Assembly (NCBI GenBank): GCA_030490835.1
Contig: CM059973.1
Coordinates: 47,372,008-47,436,007, forward strand
Reading direction: 5' to 3'
Length of the DNA stretch: 64,000 bases
Source of the DNA: Annona cherimola
Lineage: Eukaryota > Streptophyta > Magnoliopsida > Magnoliales > Annonaceae
Shown one piece after another: positions 35,409 through 47,470 of the stretch. The stretch's first letter is position 1, and each line of letters starts with the position of its first letter. The position numbers and the translations under genes are program-made. The notes under the pieces were generated by a model. That model was not told where the DNA came from. It saw only the letters and a program-made list of their open reading frames with translations, and did not search any database.

Positions 35409-36450
35409 TGTGAATGTCCATAAAATATTTTGAGACATAAAATGTCTCTTGGGTAAAGGATTTTATAATGGTTTATGTTAATGATGTTTTGAGACATGAG
35501 ATGTCTCCTTTGCCTAAGGATTTATAAGAAAAATGTTTTCGACATAAAACGTCCACTGGCAAATGATGATTTCATTTAAAGTCTATGGACATTGAAAATG
35601 TTCATATAAGAATTAAAGGGATTCCATCAGAGAAGGTAAAACGTGTATGTTTTGCCTTAACAGACCTACACGTGGCTAGTAACTGGTTTTTTGAATGAAT
35701 GCTTAATGAAAAAGATTTCATGATGATATTTCAGGACATATACATGTCCTCAGGAAAAAAGATATTCCCGATGTTTATGAAAAAGGTTTTCAAGGAAGCC
35801 TTGCCCTAAAGATAAAATGCTTGCTTACTAAGTTGTCACTCACGTTTTGTGTTCCCAACCCTTAAACAGGTACCAGGGAAACTCAGAAGGTTGCAAAACT
35901 AAGACGTGAAGAAAGGTACGTGATGATAGCCATAAAGGCTATGAGGAATGGAATAACATGAATATGCTAAGCTAAGCTAATGTGTATGTGAACTTAATTA
36001 GAATTTTAAGTTCTATATGATTCAAAGATTGAATGTATGAATGTATGGATATAAAATGTGATGCTTAAGTCAAGGAATCTTTCACTGTAGAAAGGCATGT
36101 AAAGATGCTATGTGTTTATGTATATCCGAACTTAGTTAGAATTCTAAGTTCCATGTGAATCAATGACTGAATGTATGCAAATATGATGTGTACAATGATT
36201 GATTGTATAATGACAGGCATGAAAGGATGATATGAATGAAAATGATGAATTTTATTACCAGTGAAATGTCACAATGTGTGATGATTGTCATGTCAAGTTA
36301 TGAATGATGACAGATGAATAAACGAAAAAAAAATTTAGACGTATTCCAATTAAGAACCCGCCGCGTGGTCAGGGCAACAATCCTAATTCATATTTAACAA
36401 TCGATAGGATCTTGAGGTAAGGAAGTGACGTCTCGGTTCAGGGTGCCACA
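35409..36450 (+). repeat. Right repeat (LTR-like) of the short derivative
   Basis: Carries stem-loops GAGACAT-AAA-ATGTCTC (35432-35448), GAGACAT-GAG-ATGTCTC (35491-35507) and GGACAT-ATAC-ATGTCC (35734-35749). The TGAGT stem has one mismatch here (TAAGT, 35829-35833). Ends GGGTGCCACA. Confidence 0.8.
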
Positions 36451-38520
36451 ATTTCTTAACTCAGAAACTTGTGTCCTTACTCAGCATGATGAAAACCCTT
36501 AATTAAAATTTAATTTAGGGTCTAATTATGGACTTTCAATCCATTCATCATTGGGTTCCAAAACAGCAACGTTAGGACCCATTTTTCATCATTTCAACAC
36601 CTCTTTCAATACTTAAATCAAAACAGATTTATAATCCATAAATTCCTGCCATTAAACATGTTTTTGTTAACCCAAATTTAGGATATTATCACATATTTAA
36701 AATTCATAATTTAGTTGATCCCAAAATAGTAACATCTTAAGCAAGTAGGGTACCCCTTTTACCCCATTTTGACGTTTCTATACATTTGTCCTTAAAAATC
36801 AGATTTAGGGTAAATTTTTCCAATCCCTTTTGGATATTCAAAGTACCCTAATCCTAGAGTGATTTACCCTTTAAAACATTCATGAATCATTCATTTACAA
36901 ATAGCAACATAAAACACATGTAAGGTACCCGTTTTGGCCCCCGTTTGGACGTTCCCATATATGTACCCTAAAAATCAGATTTAGGGATATCTTCTCCAGT
37001 CCACATAGGACATTTGAAGGGTCCTTAATTTAGGTTACTCTACCCTACAATTTATTCATAAACCATTTAAGCTATTTCATGCATCATATACATCATAAAA
37101 ACATGAAAATTGGGTCATATATGTAACCCTAATTCCCATCCTTTTTTAAATCCATAGCTTATCCCCAAATAAATATATGCAATTCATTAAATCATGATTA
37201 ATAATCTAATCATGATATTACTTCAAAACAGTAGCATATCATATTGATTTTAAAAAATTCCAACTAGGTTATCAACCCATATTCATCTCTAACATCCATT
37301 TTTACCTCTTTAAACCCTTAAATTCATTCTTTCCATTCAATCCTCATTCAATACCTTAATAAAGGGCATTATAAATCATCCTTTAAGGGTCCATTATGAA
37401 TCAAATTCATGACCCATAATTTTAGGGAAGAAACTTAGGTTTCAAGAATCCAAACCTTGAAATATACTTACTTGATCTTAAGCAAACTTGATTCTAACTT
37501 TACTAACTTGATTTTCCCCTTTCATTCCTTTCTTTCCTCTCTTTTTCTTCTTCTTTTTCTTCCTTATTCCTTCCCCATTGGACGTCCTTGCTATTGCCTC
37601 TTTTGGAGATTTTTTTCTCCTTGTGAGAATTTTCTCTCCCAAATGGACACCCACATGTGATGCCCCCTTTTTATAATTTTTTTCCCTTTGTGGGGCCCCC
37701 TTTTACCAAATCTTATGAGGGTAATTTATTTCCCTCTTATCCCTTGATGTGTTGGCTAACTTTCATAACCAAGTAAAATATGCATTTATCTTATATAAAA
37801 AATCATCAAATCTTAGCTCATTTAGAGCCTACCTTGCTGTCCACTATTGGAGCCGTCCATGTAGCTTCCATTTTTGGCATTTTGTGCCATGAAATTCCAC
37901 TAGATTAATGGCTTATTACTTACCCTAGGTGCTTAGGTATTTTAGATGCATATTTGGCAATTTTAAAAACCAAAAACCATGCATTTATCACCCATGGGCA
38001 TCCCCTTTACTTGCGACCTTATCTATACCTCGTTTAGCTACAACTTAGGCATTTAAATCCAAGCATTTAAGCCCTTGATTTTCCATGAATTTTAGCCTTA
38101 AACAATTCCAAAAAATCTAGCTCAATTCACCTCCATTTGACACCTTTCATGGGCATTAAACCAAGTCATTAAATTAATTATTTTTTAATAAATGCTATGG
38201 TGCTTTTAGGTACACAAAGTCAATGTTACTCACCTTTTTCTGATTAATTATATTCTCATGGTAATTAGCTTAATCCAATCCTTCTATAGCATAGATTTCA
38301 TAATTTTATTCAATCGTTTGAAGTTTCATCTCAAACTGACTTTTCTATGTCAAGTTATGATTCTTTGAAATTTACCTTAGGGTGTGAGATTAAAAATAAA
38401 TAATTATCATCTTAATCCCATCATATTTTTCTTAATCCAGTCCACCCATATGGTTGAGCCCAAAGTCATGAGCTTACCTTTCAAATTTCACCTCAATTCG
38501 CCTTATGGGCGGCAAGTTAC
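36451..38520 (-). mobile_element. Family G LTR fragment S5
   Basis: Minus-strand middle and 5' part of an LTR: TATA with downstream G run (37675-37663), purine-rich leader (37580-37500) and donor GTAAGT (37471-37466). It lacks both ends; the last ~400 bp towards the LTR start are missing at 38520, where a plus-strand copy begins abruptly. Confidence 0.75.
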
Positions 38521-41150
38521 ATTTAAAAAGTGGTTTTGAATTAATGCAAAAGTGAATGCAATTAAGGGTGCAATTGAGGTTTAAAAAGGAGGGATTTTTG
38601 AGCAAATTTTTGCAATTTCAAAAATTTTAAAAATGCATTGAAATAGGGCTTCATGAGAGGAACTTTTCTTGAGGAGAAAGTATGCTAAAAGGGTGGCTAA
38701 GAATGGGACAAGTGAACGACTTAGATGAGGGCAATTAAGTGCCTCTAACCATAGTTAAATGATGGCTAACCAAGGATAAAATCTCAATAATATATAAAAG
38801 GGTTTCTTAGACAGCAAGAAAGGAGGAAAAAAAGAAGAAAATGGGTAGCAAGAGCAGTTGAGATGTCCAGCAAGGAAGGAGAGAGAGAAAGGGAGAGAGA
38901 GAGATAAGGGAAAGAAGGGCAGCTTGAAGATTGCTAGGGGGTAATTCCTCTCCCAAAATCCAAGTATGTAGTGGTTTATTAACATGTTCCAAGTTTAAAA
39001 TGTGCCTAACTAAACAGGTTCATTTATAAATTTTTATTTGATTATTAATCAGCCCATGCTATCTAACTTATGCTCATATGTAGTGAATCTGGAATAGGAA
39101 AGAAAAATATAAAAGAAATAGTAAATGAATGATTTTTAACATAAAATTTCAGAGAGAACTCATGATAGAGTGATTAAGGAATGACCCAATTTTTCGCTTA
39201 AAAGGATAAGCAAGTTGCAAATTAAAAATCCGGAAAAATTGACCTAAACAGGGTTGAAAGGGTGTCAGGATCAGCTGCGTTAAATGGTTTTTAATAATTT
39301 TTATACAAGGAATTTTATGTTAAAAATTTTATATGATATATAATATCATGAATATCATTCGACCAAAATAAAAATTGATTTTTTAAGGTATAAATATACC
39401 TAATAATTAACATGATTTGACTCGTCTGAAAATTGATGTTGTTGTCCAGCAGAGTAAAAATACCAAAATAAATATAAATACTAAATATTTTGTACTGAAA
39501 TTAATTATTTTCATTAATTCATGTAGTTATTAAGGTATTATAGAAATTTTAGATTTAAATTCCTTAATTTGATTATAATTCAAAAATTAGAGAGATCCAT
39601 TTGTCTGATTTCAACATTATAGACAGATTGAGGAATAAATCAAAATAAATGTTAAATTTCAGATTTTTTGGATGTAATTTAACTTACAATGGAATATAAA
39701 TAAGTATCATAAGTGATTATGAGGGTTTAACCTATTACAAGTAGATTTTGAAAGGAATGTGTGCTATGGAAGCACAAGTTATACCAATGTGGGAATTGAA
39801 AAATGAATACCCAACTTGAAAGGGAAGTGGGTTAAGTAAGTTGATAGAAACCATGCGGGATGAAAAACTATATGATGTGTAAACATATGAAATTATGATT
39901 ATGAATGCAATGTCATTCTTATGTATATAAGCAAAGGCAAAGAAAGGATTGACGAAGGAAACGGAAGTGGATTCAGGTAAGCAAGAAGGACTTTTGAAAA
40001 TGATATTTTATTCTCAAATGGTAAAATGCTTTCAATTTGTTTCACTTGAATGTTTCTAAAGTTATTTAAGGGTGATCATCCCTTCGTCCCTTTACTTCAT
40101 AAGTGCTTTGATTACTGCTCCTACTGAAATGATTGATTAAATTCTTCTCTATTTGGAAATGACATGCCAACATGAATTTAAATGATGTTTCATTGAAATG
40201 ATGTTCAAACGGATGGTGCAAATAATTTTCTACATGAGAATGACAAGTTACCATGTGTAAGCGGTATATAATGTCGGGGTGATTGAAAATCATGTAGGCT
40301 AGTCGAGGTAGCAAGAGGACCAAATGTCCCCCTTGACGAGGCCAAGTCGGAAAGTCCGGTGTCATGGATGGAAAGGATCATGTTATGAAAGGATGTTCCT
40401 CGGGCTAGCGTACCCTCACATGAAGGATTATGTCATGAATCAAAATGATACATTTGCGCATCCAATATTTATGTAATGCTTAGAAATTGGGATTGAAAAA
40501 GTTTACACGAATGGTTTACATGAATGGTTTATATGAAAAGGTTTCTGTTCCATTGGTAGTTGATTGCTTGATAAGTATCTTCTATCGAATGGAGAAAAAG
40601 TGCATTTAAATGAGATTGAAAAATGCTTGCTTATTGAGTTTCAAATTATGTTTTGTTTTCCCAACCTCAGACAGGTGCATGGAAGGCCAAGTGATGAAAA
40701 AGATCAGGTTGATTTTCCTGTGAATATTTTATGGGATATCTTGTATTGATATGATATGACTGAGACAAGAAAAGGGTTGAATGGTAAGTGCTTGTATGCT
40801 AAGAATTGATGGATATTTTCTATTGACATGGAATTTTCAGATTATGTATGTATAAAATGAAAATGTCATGATCAGGTCAAGAGGACTTTTAGCGTAGAAG
40901 AGAAAGTTGAGATGTTATGATTGATATGTGCGATTGAATACAAGTGTATCGTTGCTTGTAAGATGAATGAAGTGAAATGCAAAGAAATGAAATGATGATG
41001 GATAAAAGAATGAAACGAAAAGAATTTTGGACGAGATCTAATTAAGAACCCACCGCATAATAAATGAAATAATCTTTTTTTATATTTACCAATTGATAAC
41101 GATCTTGGAGTAAGGTTTAGGTTGTGACGCCTCAGGTTGGGGGTAACACA
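38521..41150 (+). mobile_element. Family G LTR S6, 5' truncated
   Basis: Plus-strand LTR with TATATAAAAG (38791-38800), a G/A-rich leader (38810-38925), a degenerate donor (AAGTATGT near 38961), a microexon-like segment (39932-39976) ending GTAAGCAAG, and a degenerate end GGGGGTAACACA at 41150. The TGAGT stem is lost in this copy (40634 onwards). The left edge is a head-to-head fusion with S5. The right end abuts Athila-type protease sequence. Confidence 0.75.
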
Positions 41151-43450
41151 AAGACGTACCTTTAAAAGTTAGCAAGCTTTTCATTTCAATCAACTTTATG
41201 GTTCTTGACATGGAGGACTGCCAGATTCCAATTATTCTTGGACGAATCTTTTTAGCCATTGCTAGAGCAATCATTATTGTTAAGCATGGCCAACTCTCTT
41301 TGATGGTCGAAGATGAAAAAGTAAAATTGAACCTCTCTGTAGTCACATAGCATCCTTTGATTGAGAACACATGTCTATGAGTTGACGTCATTGACAATCC
41401 GCCAATCGAAGAGGAAGGTGACCCGATGGAGGTGTGTATCATCAAAGGCGCGATAACTGAAAACAACTATCTAGAAATCTCTAGATGCTCCACTCTCTTG
41501 GATAAAAGTTCTCCAACCTGATCTATTGCTGATCAAAAGTGCGAGAAATTATACATGGAGGCCATCTCATTGACCTCGATGCAACTAAAGTAAGAAGTTC
41601 CCTAGGTAGAATTAAAACATCTTCCTAAAAATCTCAAGCATGCATGTCTCGGCCCCTAATTCTGCTTATTTTGTTATAATCATGCAAATATGTCTTATTC
41701 TCAAGCTGACTTACTTCTAAATGAATTGAGAAGGCATAGGAAGGCAATTGACTATTGTATTAATGACCTACCTAGTATTAATCCTTCCTTATGTATGCAC
41801 AGGATCCTCATGGAATACAACTACAAAACAAGCATAGAGCATTAAAAGGCATTTGAACTCAAACATGAAAGAAGTTGTAAAGAAGGAAATTTTAAAATTG
41901 CCTAACGTGAGGACCAAATACCCAAATCTCTGATAGCAACTGAATAAGCCTAGTACATGTGGTACCCAAGAAAGGGGGCATGAATATCGTGCAAAATGAC
42001 AAAAAAGAACTTATACCAACTAGGACAGTCATGGTTTGGTGGATGTGTATCAACTACTGCAAATTTAACACTGTATCTGAAAAGATCATTTGCTGCTCCT
42101 CTTTATTGATCAAATGCTTGAGCGACTTGCTAACCATTCTTACTTTTTCTATCTTGATGAGTACTTAGAGGATTTTTAGATCCCCATTCATCCCTAAGAT
42201 CCAGAGAAAACTTTCACCTATCATTATGGTACTTTTCATGTTAACGCATGCCTTATGGCCTTTGCTCGCACTTGCGCTTTACATCGATGCATGATGGCCA
42301 TATTTTCTTATTATATTGAAAATATAATGGAAGTTTTCATGGATGATTTTTTTGTATGGAACTACTTTTGAATCATGTCTGACTGATCTTTCTAAAGTTT
42401 TGTAGAAGTGTGAAGAAACAGATTTGGTACTAAACTAGGAAAAAAGTCATTTTATGGTACAAGAAGGAATTGTCTTGAGCTTTTAGTTTCAAACAGGGAC
42501 ATCGAAGTTGACCAAGTGAAGATTGAAGTCATTGAAAAATTGTCTCCTCCTAATTAGGTCAAATGAATTTGGACCTTTCTAGATTGCCAGTTTCTGTCGA
42601 TGTTTTATTATGAACACCTGAAGCCCTTTTGTAGGTTAAAAGAAGCTTTGGCAAGTATCCTAATTATAGAATCACCCGATTGGAGTTTATAATTCAAAAT
42701 CATGTGCGATGCGAGCAACCATGCAGTTGGGGCAGTCTTGGGTCAATGAAGAGAAAACAAATCGGTCGTGATATATTATTTAAGCAAAACCCTAGATGAT
42801 GCCCAAATCATTTACATCATAAATGAGAAAGAATAACTAGCTGTGGTTTTTACATTTGATAATTTGTTGATATCTTGTAGGCTCGAAGGTAATCATCTAC
42901 ATGACCCATATGACCTTTCGTTGTCTCTTGCAAAGGACATCAAACTAAGTTTGATTCGCTAAATTTTTCTACTACAAGAATTCGACCTCGAGATTCATGG
43001 TAACAAAGGTGCAAAGAACATGGTAGTTGATCACTTGTCAAGGCTACCATAGACTAAGGAAATGAAGCTAACAAAAGATGAGCAAATCAATGAGGACTTT
43101 TCAATGAGTGCTTGCTCGCATTGAAGGATGTGCAAATGCCCTAGTAGGGAGATATCATCAACTATTTGGTCTGCAGAGCAATTCCACCAGACTTTCGCTA
43201 TGAATAGAGGAAAAAATTCTTGTCGGATGTTAAATACTACCTCTAGGAGTACCCGTACCTATAAAAAAGATGTTGCAACAGTCTAATTCATCGATGTTTA
43301 CTAAATAAGGAAATCCAAAGTATTTTGCACCACTGCTACTCATCACTATATGGTGGACACGTGGGACCAACCAACACTACAATAGAAGTCCTCCAAAGTG
43401 GCGCTTCAAGCCAAAGTTGCCTTACCTTACTCTAGAATCATTTAGTTAGT
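41151..43450 (+). pseudogene. pol: Athila-type pol pseudogene: protease, RT, RNase H, integrase start
   Basis: More complete but more worn than the copy at 20.8 kb. Protease C-terminal part at 41200-41350 reads IPIILGRIFLAIARAII. RT at about 41600-42580: VVPKKGGMNIVQNDKKELIP with TRTV (41956-42030), then LLIKCLSDLLTIL in a shifted frame. RNase H around 42690-43050 (MCDASNHAVGAVLGQ in one frame, with a stop after it). The integrase zinc-binding segment at 43310-43390 reads ILHHCYSSLYGGHVG. Numerous stops and indels. Domain order is the normal Ty3/gypsy order. It begins mid-protease where S6 ends and fades at about 43450 into S7. Confidence 0.8.
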
Positions 43451-45427
43451 AAATTGTAAGCAAGATTATGACCCTATTGACGCAGCGAAATCTTCAAATT
43501 AATATCATTTCAATTTATAAGCAATCACCTGCTTGTAATTAAAATCATATAATATTTTCCAAACATAAAAATATATATTTACATCATCAGTTCTTGTCAC
43601 TCTGTTCTTGTATAATATTGAACCTTTATATGGTATTTATACATAAATAGTACATGAGAACAGTATAACCTCGAAAGTCTCTAAACTAAGATGCCTTTTC
43701 CTAATCTCTTACCTCGCATGTCTAAACTTGGAAAATAAAACGTGAGTACTAGACTCAGTAAACAAGCATTTTCGTTCAAGTAAATATTTGCAAACCAAAA
43801 TTTATCACTTCATAGTAAGTGCATATGCAAATGCATATTCCACATTTATGCTTTATACCTTCTTTGGATGATATGCTAGTTAAGCGATCATTAATTCATC
43901 TACTCCCTATTTTAGGAAGGTGTTGCCGACCTTTAAGCCTATATTAGCGACTCAGTCACATTAGAGAGGAACTTTGTCCACTTATACTTCTAAAATGGAC
44001 CTCTACCTTTGTGCACCATGCATCATACACATGCTAACATGACTTTTAAAAAATAACCACATTCATCATTCTATTTCCTTTTCAAGTTGAGAAAATTTTG
44101 CACAATCATCTGTAAAAAAAATTAATAAACATGTTTTCTAAATCATACCATGGGGATGACCATCCTTAAATAAATTTTAAAACATCACAATAAAAAAATT
44201 CCAAGTTATTTAATCATTTTAAAATAAATAATTTCAAGATATTTCTTTCTTACCTTGGGGTATTAACTTGTTTCATCGACCTTCTCTTTTCCTTTTGCCT
44301 AAATAAGTAAAATAAACTATTAAAAATCAGCTATAAACAATTAAGGGAATCGTATATAATATACAACAAAAGGAAGAAAAGATAACTAAAATTTTCTAAA
44401 GCAGACGTTGGCTCACAATTCCTAAATATTATTATTATTATTATTATTATTACTTTAAATGATAATAAAAGTCATGCATGCAGGTAACAAGTAAAAAAGA
44501 ATTCCAGTATCATTTAGTCATTGAATCTATGCATAAGAAAATAATAATTTTAAAACCCATCTTGTTTGGACGCATGCCTTCCTCAAATAATTTTTTTTTC
44601 TTGTTCAGATTGTCCGTCCCCCCCGTTCACCTATCTCCTTTGATAGATCTGTTTTTTTTTTTCAAATAGCATGGCAAGTCACCGTCCCTTTTTAGATCCT
44701 CACTTCTATGTGGTTATGATGGTAAGTTCACTTTAACCATGCTTAACGGGCTGGAACCTGACGACTGACGGGTCTTAACTACATGCACCGCCTATGTAAT
44801 ACGTTGCTAGCATTTCAAAAAAAAATTCAGTAATTACATTTCCTATTATTTTTATGTGGCAACAATCTGCCTAGTCGTGCGAAGTTATTTTCTTTTGGGC
44901 ATTAATTACTTCATACAATTGAAATTTATTTACTGACTTTCTAACGATGTTCTTTATAATCTAATGTGTCTATATTTTAAAGCACATCGAATTAACCATT
45001 CATATCAAGTTTCATATCAAAATGATTAAAATTGGTTAAGATAAGATCATTTGAAATTAACTACTACAATTCATTCATATTTTATTTTTTTTTACTCATT
45101 TTTACTCATATTTTGTATGATCCAATCCATTCACCATGTAGAGTACATTAATTTAGACTTACCTGAGGAATCTTATATAAAACGGAGTTATAAATAATAA
45201 ATAATAATAAAAAATGGAAATGCATGCATGAAAATTTCAATTGCACATCTAGAGGTACCATGCATTGATGAATCCATGCACGTTTACAATGCAACAATTG
45301 AATTTATTTAATCATAATCCAATTCATCCATATTATAGAACATATCAATTTAGCCGTCCGTCTCAAGTTTCATATAGAAATAATTAGTATGGGTAGAGAT
45401 ATAAACATTCAAAATTAATTCATGAAA
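43451..45427 (-). mobile_element. Divergent family G-like LTR fragment S7
   Basis: A minus-strand relative, more diverged than the others. Recognisable signals: TGAGT stem-loop with a five-base loop (43743-43757), a GC-richer stem remnant (43905-43937) and a microexon-like block (about 44255-44330). Neither LTR end is clear. The 63-aa open stretch at 44478-44669 is antisense and low in protein character. Confidence 0.5.
44428..44452. repeat. (ATT)n microsatellite
   Basis: Eight perfect ATT units inside S7. Likely slippage-derived. Confidence 0.9.
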
Positions 45428-45451
45428 TTTCATTTTTCATGAATTAATTTT
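45411..45451. repeat. Perfect 17-bp inverted repeat at an orientation switch
   Basis: Left arm AAAATTAATTCATGAAA (45411-45427), 7-nt spacer, right arm its exact reverse complement (45435-45451). It sits where minus-oriented S7 gives way to plus-oriented S8, so it is probably the symmetric join of two inverted copies. Confidence 0.85.
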
Positions 45452-45843
45452 GACAGTTTAAAAATTGGAGCATAGAGGAATGTAAAAAAACTTGTTGAAT
45501 TTTAATATGTGCCGCTTATGGCAAATGGTTGTAAAATGACATGGTATTTGATGATCATATGTGATATATTATATGACTTGTGTTTTATGAACAAGTGTTA
45601 ATAGATGTTGAGCATGTTATAATTTTTTATGATTATATCTAATATAAAATGTGTATATCAAGACAAAAATGACTTACATAAACACTTGATGGAAAATAGC
45701 ATAAAAATTAATGCTTAATGAATAATGGTTAAAGGGATAAATATCCATTAAATCCCGTTGTGTGACAGAGCAACAATCTTGATCATGTTTACCAGTCTAT
45801 AGATCCCGAGGTAAGGATGTGACGCTCGAGCTGAGACGCCATA
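45452..45843 (+). mobile_element. Family G LTR 3' end S8
   Basis: Plus-strand last ~390 bp of an LTR, with a U5 stem-loop remnant (about 45757-45785) and a mutated end GACGCCATA (45843). Chromovirus integrase sequence follows directly. Confidence 0.7.
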
Positions 45844-46195
45844 ATATCATCTCATTTTCATTTTGGTACTTCAAGAGATTGCAATTCACCTGCAGTTCAT
45901 TGATGATCTATTTTCACTTTTTTGACAGGTCAAACATTTGGCAACAAATTCCCCAATTTCCCTCTTCATGTTATTCCACTAATAACCCTTTTTAAGATCA
46001 TGATACATCTTGTACTTCTAGGATGTATAGAAAATGGAGAGAAATGTTCTTCTTTCAGAATTTGATTCCTTAGTTCAAAAGATTTAGTATACAAATGTGA
46101 CTTGTATATTGAAATATACCCTTATCATCAACATTGTACTCAATAGGATCCTTTTGAATCATTTGATCTATATATTTTTTAAGTCTGCATCCTTC
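45844..46195 (-). pseudogene. pol: Chromovirus-type integrase zinc-binding region
   Basis: On the minus strand one frame reads KEEHFSPFSIHPRSTR and another MKREIGEFVAKCLTCQK, matching the N-terminal His-His-Cys-Cys zinc domain of Ty3-type integrase, which helps bind LTR ends. The HxnH and CxxC parts are in different frames, so at least one frameshift has occurred. It is the downstream part of the same pol whose RNase H lies at 53600-54237; solo LTR S9 separates them, with CCTTC on both sides. Confidence 0.75.
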
Positions 46196-47325
46196 TGTGA
46201 TACCCAGACCTAAGTAGGTATATAAATATGACATATGTATTATTTAAATGAATTATGAATGATTTATGATTTTTAGGATTTAATGATATTTTGCAATTAG
46301 GGTTACGATTAAGAATGGTGATTAAGATTAATCGTCGTAGCCTAATATGAGTCAATATGACTAAAGGGGCTTAATGAGGATTAGAAAATGCTAATGAGTC
46401 CTGAACAATTATTTTAATTATCATAATTTGATTTATTGAAATTATGATGATAATTATGGATTTAAGGAGAAACTACAAGAAAATTCATAACTCGACGCCT
46501 ATAAGACTGATTGAGATGAAATTTGAAAGATAGGTACATGATTGTGGGTTCAATCTTATGGATGGATTGGATTAAGTAAAATTTGTTGGGATTAATATGA
46601 TAATTAATTATTTTCATCTCAAGCCCAAAGGATAATTTCAAATGGTTATAACTTGAGTTAGAAAAGTCGTATTGAGATGAAAATTGAAACGGGTGGTTAA
46701 AATTATATGATTAATGTTATGGAAGGATTTGATTAAGATAATTATTATGAAAATTTCTTAATCACAAAAGGACGAAAGATGTTTCTTGGGAAGCAAGTAA
46801 AGGAGAAAACTTAATGAGAAAGCAAAAGTGGTTTAATGGCTTGGTTTAATGCCCATGAGAGGTGTCAAAAGGAGGTGCTTTGAGTTAGATTTTTTGGATT
46901 AAGTCAAGGGCTGAAATCCATGGAAAATCAAGGAGTTAAATGCATGAATTAAATGGCTAAGGGAGTATCCATGGGAGGCCACATATGTGGCAGAAGGAGG
47001 GGACGTCCAAGGGGCTCTTCACCTAGATATTTTGATTTTCTTTAACCTAAACTCAAAATCTAGGAAATCTATATGAAGGGGGCATGTAAATGCTCATAAA
47101 TTGAAGAAGACTTGGTGCTCAAGAAAACCATAAGGGGCTGCCATGTGGATGGTTCAAGGGGATAGCTTGGAGACCAAGTATTAGCCATGAATTAATGAAT
47201 TTTCACATGAGATAAATACCCATTTTACTTGGACATGAATGGGCCACGTCATCAAGCGATAAGATGCCCCTTAATTATCTTAACTATGATGTGTCAAAAT
47301 TGGGCCCCACAAGATGGGAAAAAAT

Positions 47326-47335
47326 TATAAAAAGG
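47326..47335 (+). promoter_or_regulatory. TATA box of S9
   Basis: TATAAAAAGG, with GGACGTCC 20 bp downstream and the purine-rich leader after that. Matches the position and context of TATA boxes in S2, S5 and S11. Confidence 0.65.
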
Positions 47336-47470
47336 GGAGCATGTACATGGGGACGTCCACATGCAAGGAGGGTTAAAGAGAGAAAATTCTCAAGGAAAAA
47401 CCTCAAGAGCAAGGCAGCCCTTGTACGACCCAAAACAATAAGGAAAAGAGGGGAAAAAGAGGAGAAAAAG

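Larger units (their letters stand above)
32009..36450 (+). mobile_element. Short-LTR derivative of family G
   Basis: Direct repeats of about 1.05 kb, both starting TGTGAATGTCC (32009 and 35409) and ending GCCACA (33070 and 36450), flank a 2.34 kb internal region that begins with an initiator-Met primer site. The repeats correspond to only the 3' quarter of a normal family G LTR: promoter, leader and microexon are gone, and both copies start at the same point within the hairpin array. A weak purine run, AAGGGAAAA, precedes the right repeat. No target duplication is seen (ATACA left, ATTTC right). It is either a derivative that mobilised with new LTR boundaries or a product of duplication. Confidence 0.65.

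Noticed and set aside
41086..41466. 126-aa minus-strand open frame
   Set aside because: Antisense shadow of the Athila-type protease segment, which reads convincingly on the plus strand.
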